This document shows positions 8,752 to 16,947 of a stretch of DNA of 64,000 nucleotides, in pieces. Under the pieces are notes generated by a model that was given only the letters and a program-made list of their open reading frames with translations, searched no databases and had not been told where the DNA came from. The position numbers were made by a program, and so were the translations under genes. Numbering within the stretch: position 1 is the first letter of the stretch; each line of letters starts with the position of its first letter. Source of the stretch: Gammaproteobacteria bacterium (GTDB taxonomy: Bacteria > Pseudomonadota > Gammaproteobacteria > Xanthomonadales > SZUA-36); contig JAJRRA010000064.1 of the NCBI GenBank assembly GCA_024279945.1, positions 1 to 64,000 on the forward strand, written 5' to 3'.

Positions 8752-9660
8752 ATGGATATAAAGCAATTGAAGTACTTCCTGGACATAGTGGAAGCAAAAA
8801 GCTTCACCCGTGCCGCCGCACGCATTCGAATTGCTCAGCCCGCGTTGAGCCGGCAAATACGTCAACTTGAAGATGAACTGGGGATCCCCCTTCTCATCCG
8901 TCATGGCAAAGGCGTCCAGCTAACCGATGCGGGTGCACTGCTTAAAAAACGGGCAGAAATCCTGGTGCGCCAGATCGAGCACATTAAGGAAGAGGTCAGC
9001 GCACAGTCAAAGGAGCCCAAAGGTGAAGTCACGCTGGGACTGCCACCATCCCTGGGCTCCATGCTAAGCGCTCCATTGATTGAAAAGGTAACCCGGAAAT
9101 TTCCTGAAATATTTTTACGCGTAACCGTTGGCACGAGTGAGACACTGCTGGAATCCGTAGCAACCGGAAAGCTGGATATCGGCGTATTGTTATCTACTGA
9201 ACTGATGGGGCCACTGGTTTGCGAACCGCTTTTAACCGAAACCCTGTATTTGGTGGGGCTGGCGTCAAAATGGGCAAAGATAAGCGCCCCCATTCAGGCA
9301 GACATCATCGCCAGCGTGCCCCTTATTGTAACGGGCCTGCCTCATGGCATTCGCATTCTGATACAGGACTACCTTGCAGTTCATCACCTGGAAGCGCAAG
9401 TGAAGCTGGAAGTAAACAGCCTCCCCCTGATGCTGGAACTAACGCGCCGCGGCATCGGTTTTACCATTTTGCCACGCTGTGCGCTATATGACGTACCCCG
9501 GAGCGACCGCCTTCGGGCAGAACCGATTGACGGCCTCGAAATATCATGGATGACAACAACATTTAAAGAACGATACCAACCGCTTGCGGCCAAAAAAGTC
9601 AAGGCCATGCTGCTTGATGAAGCAAAAAAGATACCGAGGGACAAATTTCTCATACATTAG
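8752..9660 (+). CDS. LysR-family transcriptional regulator
   Basis: DNA-binding regulator of 302 aa. The N-terminal winged helix-turn-helix is typical (DIKQLKYFLDIVEAKSFTRA, then AQPALSRQIRQLEDELGIPL), followed by a periplasmic-binding-like effector domain from about residue 90. It sits between the divergent hyuA operon and the plus-strand BKACE and mmgE genes. Palindromes with the core AATATG...CATATT lie on both sides of it, so it probably controls all of cluster A. The inducer is unknown, likely the pathway substrate or a CoA/keto-acid intermediate. Confidence 0.93.
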   Translation: MDIKQLKYFLDIVEAKSFTRAAARIRIAQPALSRQIRQLEDELGIPLLIRHGKGVQLTDAGALLKKRAEILVRQIEHIKEEVSAQSKEPKGEVTLGLPPSLGSMLSAPLIEKVTRKFPEIFLRVTVGTSETLLESVATGKLDIGVLLSTELMGPLVCEPLLTETLYLVGLASKWAKISAPIQADIIASVPLIVTGLPHGIRILIQDYLAVHHLEAQVKLEVNSLPLMLELTRRGIGFTILPRCALYDVPRSDRLRAEPIDGLEISWMTTTFKERYQPLAAKKVKAMLLDEAKKIPRDKFLIH

Positions 9661-9687
9661 CGTCGATTCATGCTTATTCGATATATT

Positions 9688-9701
9688 TAATATGCATATT
9701 A
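9688..9701. promoter_or_regulatory. Candidate second LysR operator upstream of the BKACE gene
   Basis: TAATATGCATATTA is a perfect 14-bp palindrome 75 bp upstream of the BKACE start. It shares the half-site AATATG with the palindrome at 8684-8701, but with no spacer instead of two bases. The flanks are AT-rich, so chance cannot be excluded. Confidence 0.5.
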
Positions 9702-9776
9702 TGTATTGGTTATATTAAATCTATAGCGCTATGCTTCCTAGCTGAAGCCGTGTCTGAAATGCTCGTGTAGTGACGT

Positions 9777-10712
9777 ATGAAAAAAACTGGAAAAGTTATT
9801 ATCTCATGTGCGGTAACCGGCTCCATCCATACACCGAGCATGTCGCCTTATCTTCCCTGCACGCCGGATGAAATCGTCGAGCAAGCGGTAGCTGCAACCC
9901 AGGCGGGCGCGGCCATCCTTCACCTTCATGCACGCGACCCGGAGACGGGACAACCTGACCCAAGCCCGGAAATATTCAGCCAGTTCTTGCCCAGGATAAA
10001 GGAACGCACGGACGCGATAATCAATATCACAACTGGCGGCGGGATGGGGATGCACATGGATGAACGTCTTGCGGCCGCCAGGTGGGCTCAACCGGAACTT
10101 GCTTCACTCAATATGGGATCCATGAATTTTGGTGTCTTCCGGGCTGCAGATTCCCGAAAGGACTGGAAGTTTGACTGGGAAGAACCGTACCTGAGGAACT
10201 CAGAAGACTCCATTTACAGTAATACATTCAAACAGATCGAAACCATCATACAGACACTGGGGTCGACCTGTGGAACCCGTTTCGAATTCGAATGCTATGA
10301 CGTTGGGCATTTGTACACACTGGCTCATTTTGCTGATCAGGGTTTGATTAAGCCACCCTTTTTCATCCAGTTTGTTTGTGGAGTACTGGGTGGCATTGGC
10401 CCGGATATTGAAAATGTCACTCACATGGTGCGTATTGCTGACTCTCTTTTTGGTGAGGATTACTGTCTTTCGGTGTTTGGAGCCGGGCGCCATCAGATGC
10501 GCCTGACTACGCTATCCGCGCTTATGGGAGGAAATGTCCGTGTCGGGCTTGAGGATAACCTCTACTTGAGTAAAAACAGGCTGGCATTGAACAATGCCGA
10601 GCAGGTGATATTGATCAAACGGATTTTGTCGGATTTATGTATGGAAATCGCAAGTCCAACGGAAGCCAGGGAAATGCTAGAGCTCAAAGGTCTTGAGCAA
10701 GTTGCCTTCTGA
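9777..10712 (+). CDS. BKACE-family beta-keto acid cleavage enzyme (DUF849)
   Basis: Members of this TIM-barrel family condense a beta-keto acid with acetyl-CoA and cleave it to acetoacetate plus a new CoA ester; they need a divalent metal. The 311-aa protein shows family hallmarks: VIISCAVTGSIHTPSMSP at the N-terminus, the metal-binding LHLHARD, and INITTGGG. It follows lysR on the same strand with a probable LysR operator in between. If the neighbouring HyuAB enzyme carboxylates a ketone, its beta-keto acid product would be a natural BKACE substrate, giving CoA activation and cleavage without ATP. That coupling is inference. Confidence 0.88.
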   Translation: MKKTGKVIISCAVTGSIHTPSMSPYLPCTPDEIVEQAVAATQAGAAILHLHARDPETGQPDPSPEIFSQFLPRIKERTDAIINITTGGGMGMHMDERLAAARWAQPELASLNMGSMNFGVFRAADSRKDWKFDWEEPYLRNSEDSIYSNTFKQIETIIQTLGSTCGTRFEFECYDVGHLYTLAHFADQGLIKPPFFIQFVCGVLGGIGPDIENVTHMVRIADSLFGEDYCLSVFGAGRHQMRLTTLSALMGGNVRVGLEDNLYLSKNRLALNNAEQVILIKRILSDLCMEIASPTEAREMLELKGLEQVAF

Positions 10713-10767
10713 GCCTTCTTACAATTCACTTATCCTCTCATTACTTTTGCAATAAGTTGACCTTCAA

Positions 10768-12141
10768 ATGGAAAAAATAACCGCTTCACTTGCCAAAAAT
10801 ATCACTGAGAGTCGTTTTGAGGATCTATCGACTAAAGCCATTGAGAGCGCACGGCGGTCAACTTTGGATATTGTTGGCTGTATGCTTGCCGGCTCTTCGG
10901 TAGCCAGTGTTAAACCGGTCGTTGATCTTGCCTCAGAATGGGGGGGAAAGGAAGAATCCCGGGTTCTTGGTTTTTCAATCAAACTGCCCGCGCCATTAGC
11001 TGCCTGGTGCAACGGAATGATGGCCCGGGTTCTGGAACTTGACGACTGCACGGACTTCAGGCCAGTACACCCTTCAGCGTCTATTGTACCGGCTCTTTTG
11101 GCGATTTCAGAAGCCAGGGGCAATGTCTCCGGGCGAGAGTTTTTGACCGCTGTTGCCGTTGCCCAGGATTTGAATATTCGCCTTGCAATGGCTATTCGCG
11201 TAGATGCCATGGTTTCCGGTCGCTATAACCTGTTTAAAATTCTTGCGCCGGCGGCTGCGGTGGCGCGCGTACTAAAGCTTGATACTGAAAAAACACACAA
11301 CGCCCTGGGTATTGCTTACTCCTATGCCTGTGGTGAAGGCCAGTCCGCTCACGAAGGGGCATCATCACTACCACTGCAACAAGGCATTGTGGCCCAGTCT
11401 GCAACCGTGGCGGCGCTTCTTGCTGAAAAAGGCAATACTGGAAGCAAAGACTTTTTGTTCGGTCGCGCTGGATATTTTAACGCTTTCGAACCCGATCCAT
11501 ACGTGGAGCCCCTCACAGACCGGCTTGGCAGCTATTTTTTTGGTGAGCAAATTTCAATTAAGCCCTATGCCGCATGCCGCTGCTGTCATGAGGCTATTGA
11601 GTTGGCGCAACGCTTCTTTCAACAATCAGGAAGCATAAAGCCCGGGGCACAGATAAAAATCACCGTCGCTCCGAATATCAAAGATTTTGTCGGTGGACAA
11701 ATAGAGGAAGCAAGCAATCCGTACTCCCCAACCGCCGCACAGTTTTCTTTACCTTTCGCTGTAGCGGCCACACTGACACGGGGGGACTTTTTTCTGCGCG
11801 AACTTCAAGCTGATGTTATTGGCGATCCGGATATCCGTGCACTTGCAAACCGAATTGAGCTTGTGTCTAACCCTGAACTGGAAACTGAAGGATTTGTGCT
11901 CGGTCGCACTATTCTGGAAATCAAAGGCAATGGCAGTGCCCCACCACTGACTCTGGAAACTGACCTACCACCCGGCGGCCCATCTAAACCGATGAACTTT
12001 GATGACTGTAAAGAAAAGGTACAGAAATGCGCTGCATTTTCGCTAAATCCAGTCAATCCTGACAAACTTGCCCGGTTTATCACACGCATACTGGAACTTG
12101 AAGATATGGACGATGTTTCCTGCCTTACCGAAGGATTATGA
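10768..12141 (+). CDS. MmgE/PrpD family protein
   Basis: Family of 2-methylcitrate dehydratase (PrpD), cis-aconitate decarboxylase and many uncharacterised dehydratases. The 457-aa protein has the helical N-terminal domain (LDIVGCMLAGSS, ARVLELDDCTDF), the segment ISIKPYAACRCCHEAIELA, and a C-terminal alpha/beta lid. It begins 55 bp after the BKACE gene, so the two are likely co-transcribed. The last 84 bp form the left part of a 317-bp repeat that recurs at 27588-27904. Substrate not identifiable; no methylcitrate-cycle genes are nearby. Confidence 0.88.
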   Translation: MEKITASLAKNITESRFEDLSTKAIESARRSTLDIVGCMLAGSSVASVKPVVDLASEWGGKEESRVLGFSIKLPAPLAAWCNGMMARVLELDDCTDFRPVHPSASIVPALLAISEARGNVSGREFLTAVAVAQDLNIRLAMAIRVDAMVSGRYNLFKILAPAAAVARVLKLDTEKTHNALGIAYSYACGEGQSAHEGASSLPLQQGIVAQSATVAALLAEKGNTGSKDFLFGRAGYFNAFEPDPYVEPLTDRLGSYFFGEQISIKPYAACRCCHEAIELAQRFFQQSGSIKPGAQIKITVAPNIKDFVGGQIEEASNPYSPTAAQFSLPFAVAATLTRGDFFLRELQADVIGDPDIRALANRIELVSNPELETEGFVLGRTILEIKGNGSAPPLTLETDLPPGGPSKPMNFDDCKEKVQKCAAFSLNPVNPDKLARFITRILELEDMDDVSCLTEGL

Positions 12142-12374
12142 ATCTATTTTGTAACTCAGGATCTTCTGAAGTTGGGCAGGCGGTGCTCGGCGAAGGCTGT
12201 AATACCTTCAGCAGCATCATAAGAACCGGCGTGTTCAATACACATTTCTGACTCCCTCGCCAGACAATCCTGGTACGACATGGACATCGCGTTGGAAACC
12301 ATTTCCTTCATACAGGCGATACCACGGGGGCTTTTTGTTGCCAACCGTTCAACCAGTTCATCCACTGTTTCCAG
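12058..12374 (+). repeat. Left 317-bp direct repeat flanking the defence island
   Basis: Aligned without gaps to 27588-27904 there are 14 mismatches, about 96% identity. It contains the 3' end of mmgE (plus strand) and the 3' end of an enoyl-CoA hydratase gene (minus strand). Here mmgE is whole and the hydratase is cut; at the right copy the reverse holds. Confidence 0.92.
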
Positions 12375-12500
12375 ACCGGACAAACTCATTTGTTCGGCTA
12401 TCTGATCATGAGGAATCAAGAGATAGATCCAGGGGTTGCCGCCATAGCTCTGATACAGCAGGAATTCCATACCGGGTGCTTTGGGCACAAATTCATTCAT
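12156..12500 (-). pseudogene. Chimeric ORF: unknown N-terminus joined to an enoyl-CoA hydratase C-terminus
   Basis: The last 71 or so codons are nearly identical to the end of the enoyl-CoA hydratase at 27686 (ETVDELVERLATKSPRGIAC and on). The first 42 or so codons (MNEFVPKAPGMEFLLYQS and on) are unrelated to it and not recognised. The junction at 12374/12375 is exactly the edge of the 317-bp repeat. The ORF starts 4 nt after the TOPRIM gene stop, with GGAAGGG upstream, so it could be translated. The N-terminal part may be the stump of a further defence-operon gene. No hydratase active site remains. Confidence 0.75.
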
Positions 12501-12504
12501 CCCC

Positions 12505-13158
12505 TTACCCTTCCATTAGATTTCTGATTCCGTCACGAAACACCTGAAAACTTCTCGATTGATTAACCTCTACATCCAAGTGGGGTGCGATGTTATTCGC
12601 CCACTCACATTTTGCCTGTCCCGTGTGAGGCCATCCCATTTCTATTAATTTTTGCGATCCATTCTGATAGACAGCATCTGCTAGTTTTTCCCATGTACCA
12701 CATATGCTGTCTTGCACGTAATTGTCCAGCACCTGTTCTTTTGCGCAAGGGTAAGCAACTTTTACGGCGTTACGATCTCCCAACAGCCATGCTTCACCTT
12801 CTTCAATGGCAATCCTGAACAATGTTATAGGCTGCGGGTTGCAAACATCCAAAATTTCGAGCATTTCCTGTTTGAACTCAAGACAGTCTTTATCGTCCAG
12901 ATCCACGACCACAACAACCGCAGCAGTAAAGTCTTGGAGGCTTTTCCCATATCCCCTGAGTAACTTTGGTAGTCGATCCAGCAGAATCCTCCTCTGCGGA
13001 TCTATTGTTCCTCGTAGATTTTTTGGAATACGACCAATGCCTTTGTAAGCAATAACTCTGTAGCTGTGATCATGTCCGTTTGTGTTCAGGATTTTTTCCA
13101 AAACAGATTCCAATACTATTTTTCCTGATGCATCTTCGACAAGTATTTCAAAGTGCAT
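12505..13158 (-). CDS. TOPRIM-like (DUF4276-type) protein, partner of the upstream ATPase
   Basis: Likely nuclease or effector subunit of a two-gene defence module. Two motifs fit the TOPRIM fold: an N-terminal acidic motif FEILVEDASGK and the hydrophobic strand plus acidic cluster VVVVVDLDDKD near residues 75-85. ATG 13158 is chosen over a longer start because GAGGTGA lies just upstream and the ATPase stop is only 4 nt away, implying coupled translation. ATPase plus TOPRIM is the logic of OLD, PARIS and AbiL systems, but this TOPRIM-type protein looks distinct from those. The family assignment is from motif pattern, not a search. Confidence 0.7.
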   Translation of the reverse strand: MHFEILVEDASGKIVLESVLEKILNTNGHDHSYRVIAYKGIGRIPKNLRGTIDPQRRILLDRLPKLLRGYGKSLQDFTAAVVVVVDLDDKDCLEFKQEMLEILDVCNPQPITLFRIAIEEGEAWLLGDRNAVKVAYPCAKEQVLDNYVQDSICGTWEKLADAVYQNGSQKLIEMGWPHTGQAKCEWANNIAPHLDVEVNQSRSFQVFRDGIRNLMEG

Positions 13159-13162
13159 CGGC

Positions 13163-14455
13163 TCACCTCGCATCCAGATAATCGCTATACCAGAGGCCAC
13201 CAAGTGGTAACCCCTCATCTACCATCGCTTTGACAGTTGCATCATCACTGGCCCTGCGAATACGTGAAAAGCCATCCGGGCCTTTTTCAAGAACCCATGT
13301 CTCATCTGGCGAGAGTGCATCGACAAAATAGGGTTGATGAGTTGTAACAAAAATTTGCGGTGCATTTTTCCTGCCGGTTGCATGTACACGAAATTCAGTC
13401 GCCAGAGTCTCAAGAAGTTTGTGATAAAGACCGTTTTCAGGCTCTTCAATACAGATGAATGGCGGCGGTGTTGGATCTTCCAGTAAAAGCAAATAAGCAA
13501 ATATTTTGAGCGTACCATCAGACATTTGCTGGGCGTAAAACGGGTCTTTGAAGCCTTTATCATTAAAACGGAGAAGCAAACGTTTATCCGGACTCTCTTC
13601 GGTGTCGATCTGGTCAATTCCAGGGATTTTCTCAGCAATACGATCGAGTATGTTCTTAAAACGTCTAGGGTGTTCACGCTCCATGAACTGAACGACATTG
13701 CCTAAATTGTCTCCGTGAATATTTAAATGCCTTTGGGGACCAGACAAGGGCAGGCTGCGGGCGGCATCTGGTGTAAAATAACTCAAATACCATCCTTCAA
13801 TGAACTGTCGAAATGCCGATATCCGAGGATGTTGTTTTAGGGCACCGAGGGTTGCAATACCCAGTTTTCGCTTATCTTGCAACTCAATAATCTCAGTTTC
13901 GCGGCCTTCTTCTTTTTGTGATGTCGCTTCAATTTCCTCAATCAACTGGAATAAGTCAAAACCCGTCTTACCTTCATCGATCTCTTGTCCGGATTCCTCA
14001 CCTTTCCACACGACTCCTTTGCTTTCATTCATCATAAGAAATGAGAAAGGTCGGCCATAAGTTTGTCCTTTGCGCCGCTGGCGGAGACGTTCCTGTTTTA
14101 CATAGGGGCGACCATTTTTATCCACATCAATTGCAAGTTCATAGGTAATCGGCCGAGCATTTCCATCTTGCTTGTAATAAATTTGAAACTCAATCGGGTC
14201 AAAACTTCCCTGAGAGCGAATACGGTCAATTCCTCCCCGCCCTCTGGTATCACAGGCTTCTTCAACACCAAATTTCAGGCAATCAGCAAGAAACCCGAAA
14301 GCATCGAACAGAGAACTCTTGCCGACACCGTTTTTCCCAATAACGGCCGTCATAGGTGTCAAGGGCTTAGCTTTTTGCAGATTCCATAGTTTCCCGAGTG
14401 TCACATCTTTCAGCACACCGTAATTTTTTATCCTGAATCCTTCTATTTTTGCCAT
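13163..14455 (-). CDS. AAA/ABC-type ATPase of an OLD/PARIS-like two-gene module
   Basis: SMC/RecF-like ATPase of 430 aa. The N-terminal FRIKNYGVL is the usual first strand of AAA_15/AAA_21 proteins. Walker A is GKNGVGKSS, a signature-like MSDGTLKIFAYLL follows later, Walker B is FICIEEPENGLY, and the H-loop is VTTHQPYFVD. There is no long coiled coil, so it is an OLD-like rather than a Rad50-like ATPase. ATG 14455 has GGGAGAAG 7 nt upstream; an in-frame start 14 codons earlier lacks one. It probably senses infection and controls the TOPRIM-like partner. Confidence 0.82.
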   Translation of the reverse strand: MAKIEGFRIKNYGVLKDVTLGKLWNLQKAKPLTPMTAVIGKNGVGKSSLFDAFGFLADCLKFGVEEACDTRGRGGIDRIRSQGSFDPIEFQIYYKQDGNARPITYELAIDVDKNGRPYVKQERLRQRRKGQTYGRPFSFLMMNESKGVVWKGEESGQEIDEGKTGFDLFQLIEEIEATSQKEEGRETEIIELQDKRKLGIATLGALKQHPRISAFRQFIEGWYLSYFTPDAARSLPLSGPQRHLNIHGDNLGNVVQFMEREHPRRFKNILDRIAEKIPGIDQIDTEESPDKRLLLRFNDKGFKDPFYAQQMSDGTLKIFAYLLLLEDPTPPPFICIEEPENGLYHKLLETLATEFRVHATGRKNAPQIFVTTHQPYFVDALSPDETWVLEKGPDGFSRIRRASDDATVKAMVDEGLPLGGLWYSDYLDAR

Positions 14456-14534
14456 GAATATTCTTCTCCCGCTCTTGATAAAGTCTGATCGTAGCAATAA
14501 TGTCGTCCAAGCCGTAGAAATAGGTGAGCTTGGT

Positions 14535-14561
14535 AGAAAATTCGGAATTTCTGAATTTTCT
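14535..14561. repeat. Inverted repeat between the STAND and ATPase genes
   Basis: AGAAAATTC, 9-nt loop, GAATTTTCT: perfect 9-bp arms. It lies in the 116-bp gap upstream of the ATPase. It could be an operator or processing site that separates the ATPase/TOPRIM module from the rest of the island; nothing else supports a function. Confidence 0.4.
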
Positions 14562-14571
14562 CATCACTCGT

Positions 14572-16854
14572 TTACAAATCTACATCATCGAAAATCGAGC
14601 GAGTGGAATCCTGCACTTGCTCTTGTGCGCGTTTGCTAAATGAACTGCCCTCATCTGACATTTCAGGAAATTCCGACTGTAACTCTTCTATGAGCAGGTC
14701 AATATTTGCCAATGCTTTGGCAATTCGCTCAGTGGCAAATTCGTTTTCCTCAAACTCTTCCCCATAGTCCTGTAGTGCGCTTTTTAAATCATCGAAATAT
14801 ACTTCAGGATCGTCATCACCGTTGTAATTATCTCGCCATTGCTCTATGTGCCAATCGAGGTTGGGTAGTAGCGTCGTTTGAACATGCTCAAGAAGTTGGG
14901 TCAATTCATCACGAGTCATAAGCCTTCGAATGTCTTCTCGCAAGAACCCTGAATCTGGAACATCAATGGCCAATTCCCGAATCGTTGCGACAGCGAGAAG
15001 TCTTTCTGGCTCCGGCAAAAGAGCGAATTCATGAAGGCGCACCAATACATCTACGTCTGAGACGGCGTAAAGGTACGCCCTTACGCTTAGGCTTGAGATG
15101 AATTCTGGATATTGAACTATATAACGCCGTAGAAACTCTCGATCACAGCGATGCGAAAAAAAACGATGTAAAGCAGATTTGTTATACCATTTCTTCATGT
15201 CGAATGATTCAAGACGAGTCATCACGGCATCATATCGATCCAGAGGAACAATCACCTTTATTCCTTCGACTCCTACATTGCCGCAAGAAACCTCTTCGAC
15301 CAGTTTATCCAGCGGTGCCCCAGCGAGGTAAATATCCATCAAATCTCGATTCTCGGCGACTACTGCGGCGAATGCATCACGAACCGTAGGGTGTTTAAAA
15401 CGCCACGCATAATCGCCACCCTGAAGAGAATTAAGAAGCAGCCCCCCATCTAGGGATTTGAGCGCATTCAACACATCTGCGGTAGAACCGCCTAATCGTG
15501 CAATTGCCTGATCTTCATCTTCAGACATCTGAACCGGACTCGACAGCATCCCCCCTCGCATAAATACAAGCGCAAGTGCCGAACGGCTACCATCATCCAG
15601 TGTGTTGATAATTTCGCAGAGAAGCTCCAAGGGTTTCGCCACAAAATTATCAAGCCCGAATTTCGATACCATGAATCCCTTCGTAAACAATGGATTGCCG
15701 AGTCTCCTTGCGATTTCAGGGCTAAATCTTTCGTGAGCAGCTACGTCTGGAAGAAAAGGTTTGAGTTTGGCTTTAAATTCTCGCGACTGAGTGCCAAGCC
15801 GGATATGATTGTAGAGAATCTGTTCGCGTTCATCTTTGGTCAGATTTTCTACATGAATGACCACTTGTGATTCCTTCATTACCGGCAACGCTGATTCCTT
15901 GAGGTGTCGCCTTGCTGCCTGGTAGATATAATCACGGGAAGTGAATAGCACTTTTGCGCCTCGGTAAATTGCTGCATTTATGTGAGGAAATGCCTGACTC
16001 CATGCGAAGGCACTGCCCCAATCGATTTGTGTTGGACCAAAGGCATCATCCACCCAAAAAAATTGCTTTTCATGTGGATTAGAATGTTTCACAAAATCGT
16101 CTGCGTCACGAACCTTAACGGTTGAGCACTCCCATTCATCAAGCGCGCCCAAAGCTAGTGCGGCCGCAATCGTGGACTTACCGCAGGCTGGTTCGCCAAG
16201 CAAAAGTACAAACCCATGTTCCACCAAGGCCTTTGCACTCTCTCGGTATGCATCGGTAATGATAAATTTCGCAAAATCTTCACCCAACGCGCTTAGAATT
16301 TCTTGTGCTTGATCATAGGAACGCTGGTCTAAAATTTGACTGAGATCACCAAGGCCATAAACGCGCGGAACCAACATTCTGAGTCGTGATGACTCCCGAA
16401 TTATTTGTGATATGCGATCACACCCAAATGCTGCAAATCGCTTGATTCCAGGAATCTCTTCAAATGCATGACGAATCTCTGCCTCGGTTGACCCAGTAAG
16501 GCGGGCGTTGGTGAAAAGTATATAGTTATCCGCAAGTTTCCTTGTTGCAAGCCGTTTGGCCTTTGCGAATTCATCTTTCAAATCGGAAAGTTGAAGGCAC
16601 TTGTCAGCCTTGGCAGTAAACTTACACTGCGCTGTGAATGTTCCACAAAATGCTTCGCCACCCACCGGTGTCCATGTACCGTGGAACGCACCATCCCTTC
16701 CACCATCATGTGAATCGAAAAATCCCTGAACCGTTTGCCCCCAAACTTCACCCATTATGGTTAGGCAGAGGTTTTGAAAAGCTTTCCAGCCGAGGGAATG
16801 AAGTTCATATGTGACCTCTCCTCCTTGAACTATTGGCAAGATGCTTTTTGTCAT
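14572..16854 (-). CDS. STAND-type NTPase with N-terminal restriction-endonuclease-like domain
   Basis: Probable intracellular phage sensor joined to a nuclease. Residues from about 15 to 130 look like a PD-(D/E)XK fold of the Mrr type: HDGGRDG near residue 50 and QCKF near 76, a D...QxK active site. From about residue 215 a P-loop NTPase follows, with Walker A GEPACGKST and Walker B FFWVDDAFGP, then helical C-terminal repeats with acidic stretches. The layout fits the nSTAND3 group and resembles Avs proteins (nuclease, STAND ATPase, sensor), but 760 aa is short for Avs. ATG 16854 is preferred to TTG 16866; neither has a clear ribosome-binding site. Confidence 0.75.
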   Translation of the reverse strand: MTKSILPIVQGGEVTYELHSLGWKAFQNLCLTIMGEVWGQTVQGFFDSHDGGRDGAFHGTWTPVGGEAFCGTFTAQCKFTAKADKCLQLSDLKDEFAKAKRLATRKLADNYILFTNARLTGSTEAEIRHAFEEIPGIKRFAAFGCDRISQIIRESSRLRMLVPRVYGLGDLSQILDQRSYDQAQEILSALGEDFAKFIITDAYRESAKALVEHGFVLLLGEPACGKSTIAAALALGALDEWECSTVKVRDADDFVKHSNPHEKQFFWVDDAFGPTQIDWGSAFAWSQAFPHINAAIYRGAKVLFTSRDYIYQAARRHLKESALPVMKESQVVIHVENLTKDEREQILYNHIRLGTQSREFKAKLKPFLPDVAAHERFSPEIARRLGNPLFTKGFMVSKFGLDNFVAKPLELLCEIINTLDDGSRSALALVFMRGGMLSSPVQMSEDEDQAIARLGGSTADVLNALKSLDGGLLLNSLQGGDYAWRFKHPTVRDAFAAVVAENRDLMDIYLAGAPLDKLVEEVSCGNVGVEGIKVIVPLDRYDAVMTRLESFDMKKWYNKSALHRFFSHRCDREFLRRYIVQYPEFISSLSVRAYLYAVSDVDVLVRLHEFALLPEPERLLAVATIRELAIDVPDSGFLREDIRRLMTRDELTQLLEHVQTTLLPNLDWHIEQWRDNYNGDDDPEVYFDDLKSALQDYGEEFEENEFATERIAKALANIDLLIEELQSEFPEMSDEGSSFSKRAQEQVQDSTRSIFDDVDL

Positions 16855-16947
16855 TGAAAAATTCAACTAATTGACTTGACCTAAGTTGACCCTATTCCAG
16901 GAGAAATCTCTTCCGAAGAGTATCATTGTAATCGTTCGCCTAGGTTT

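Noticed and set aside
14367-14567. Minus-strand ORF between the STAND and ATPase genes
   Set aside because: It overlaps the ATPase coding start out of frame by nearly 90 bp and has no ribosome-binding site; the stretch contains an inverted repeat instead.
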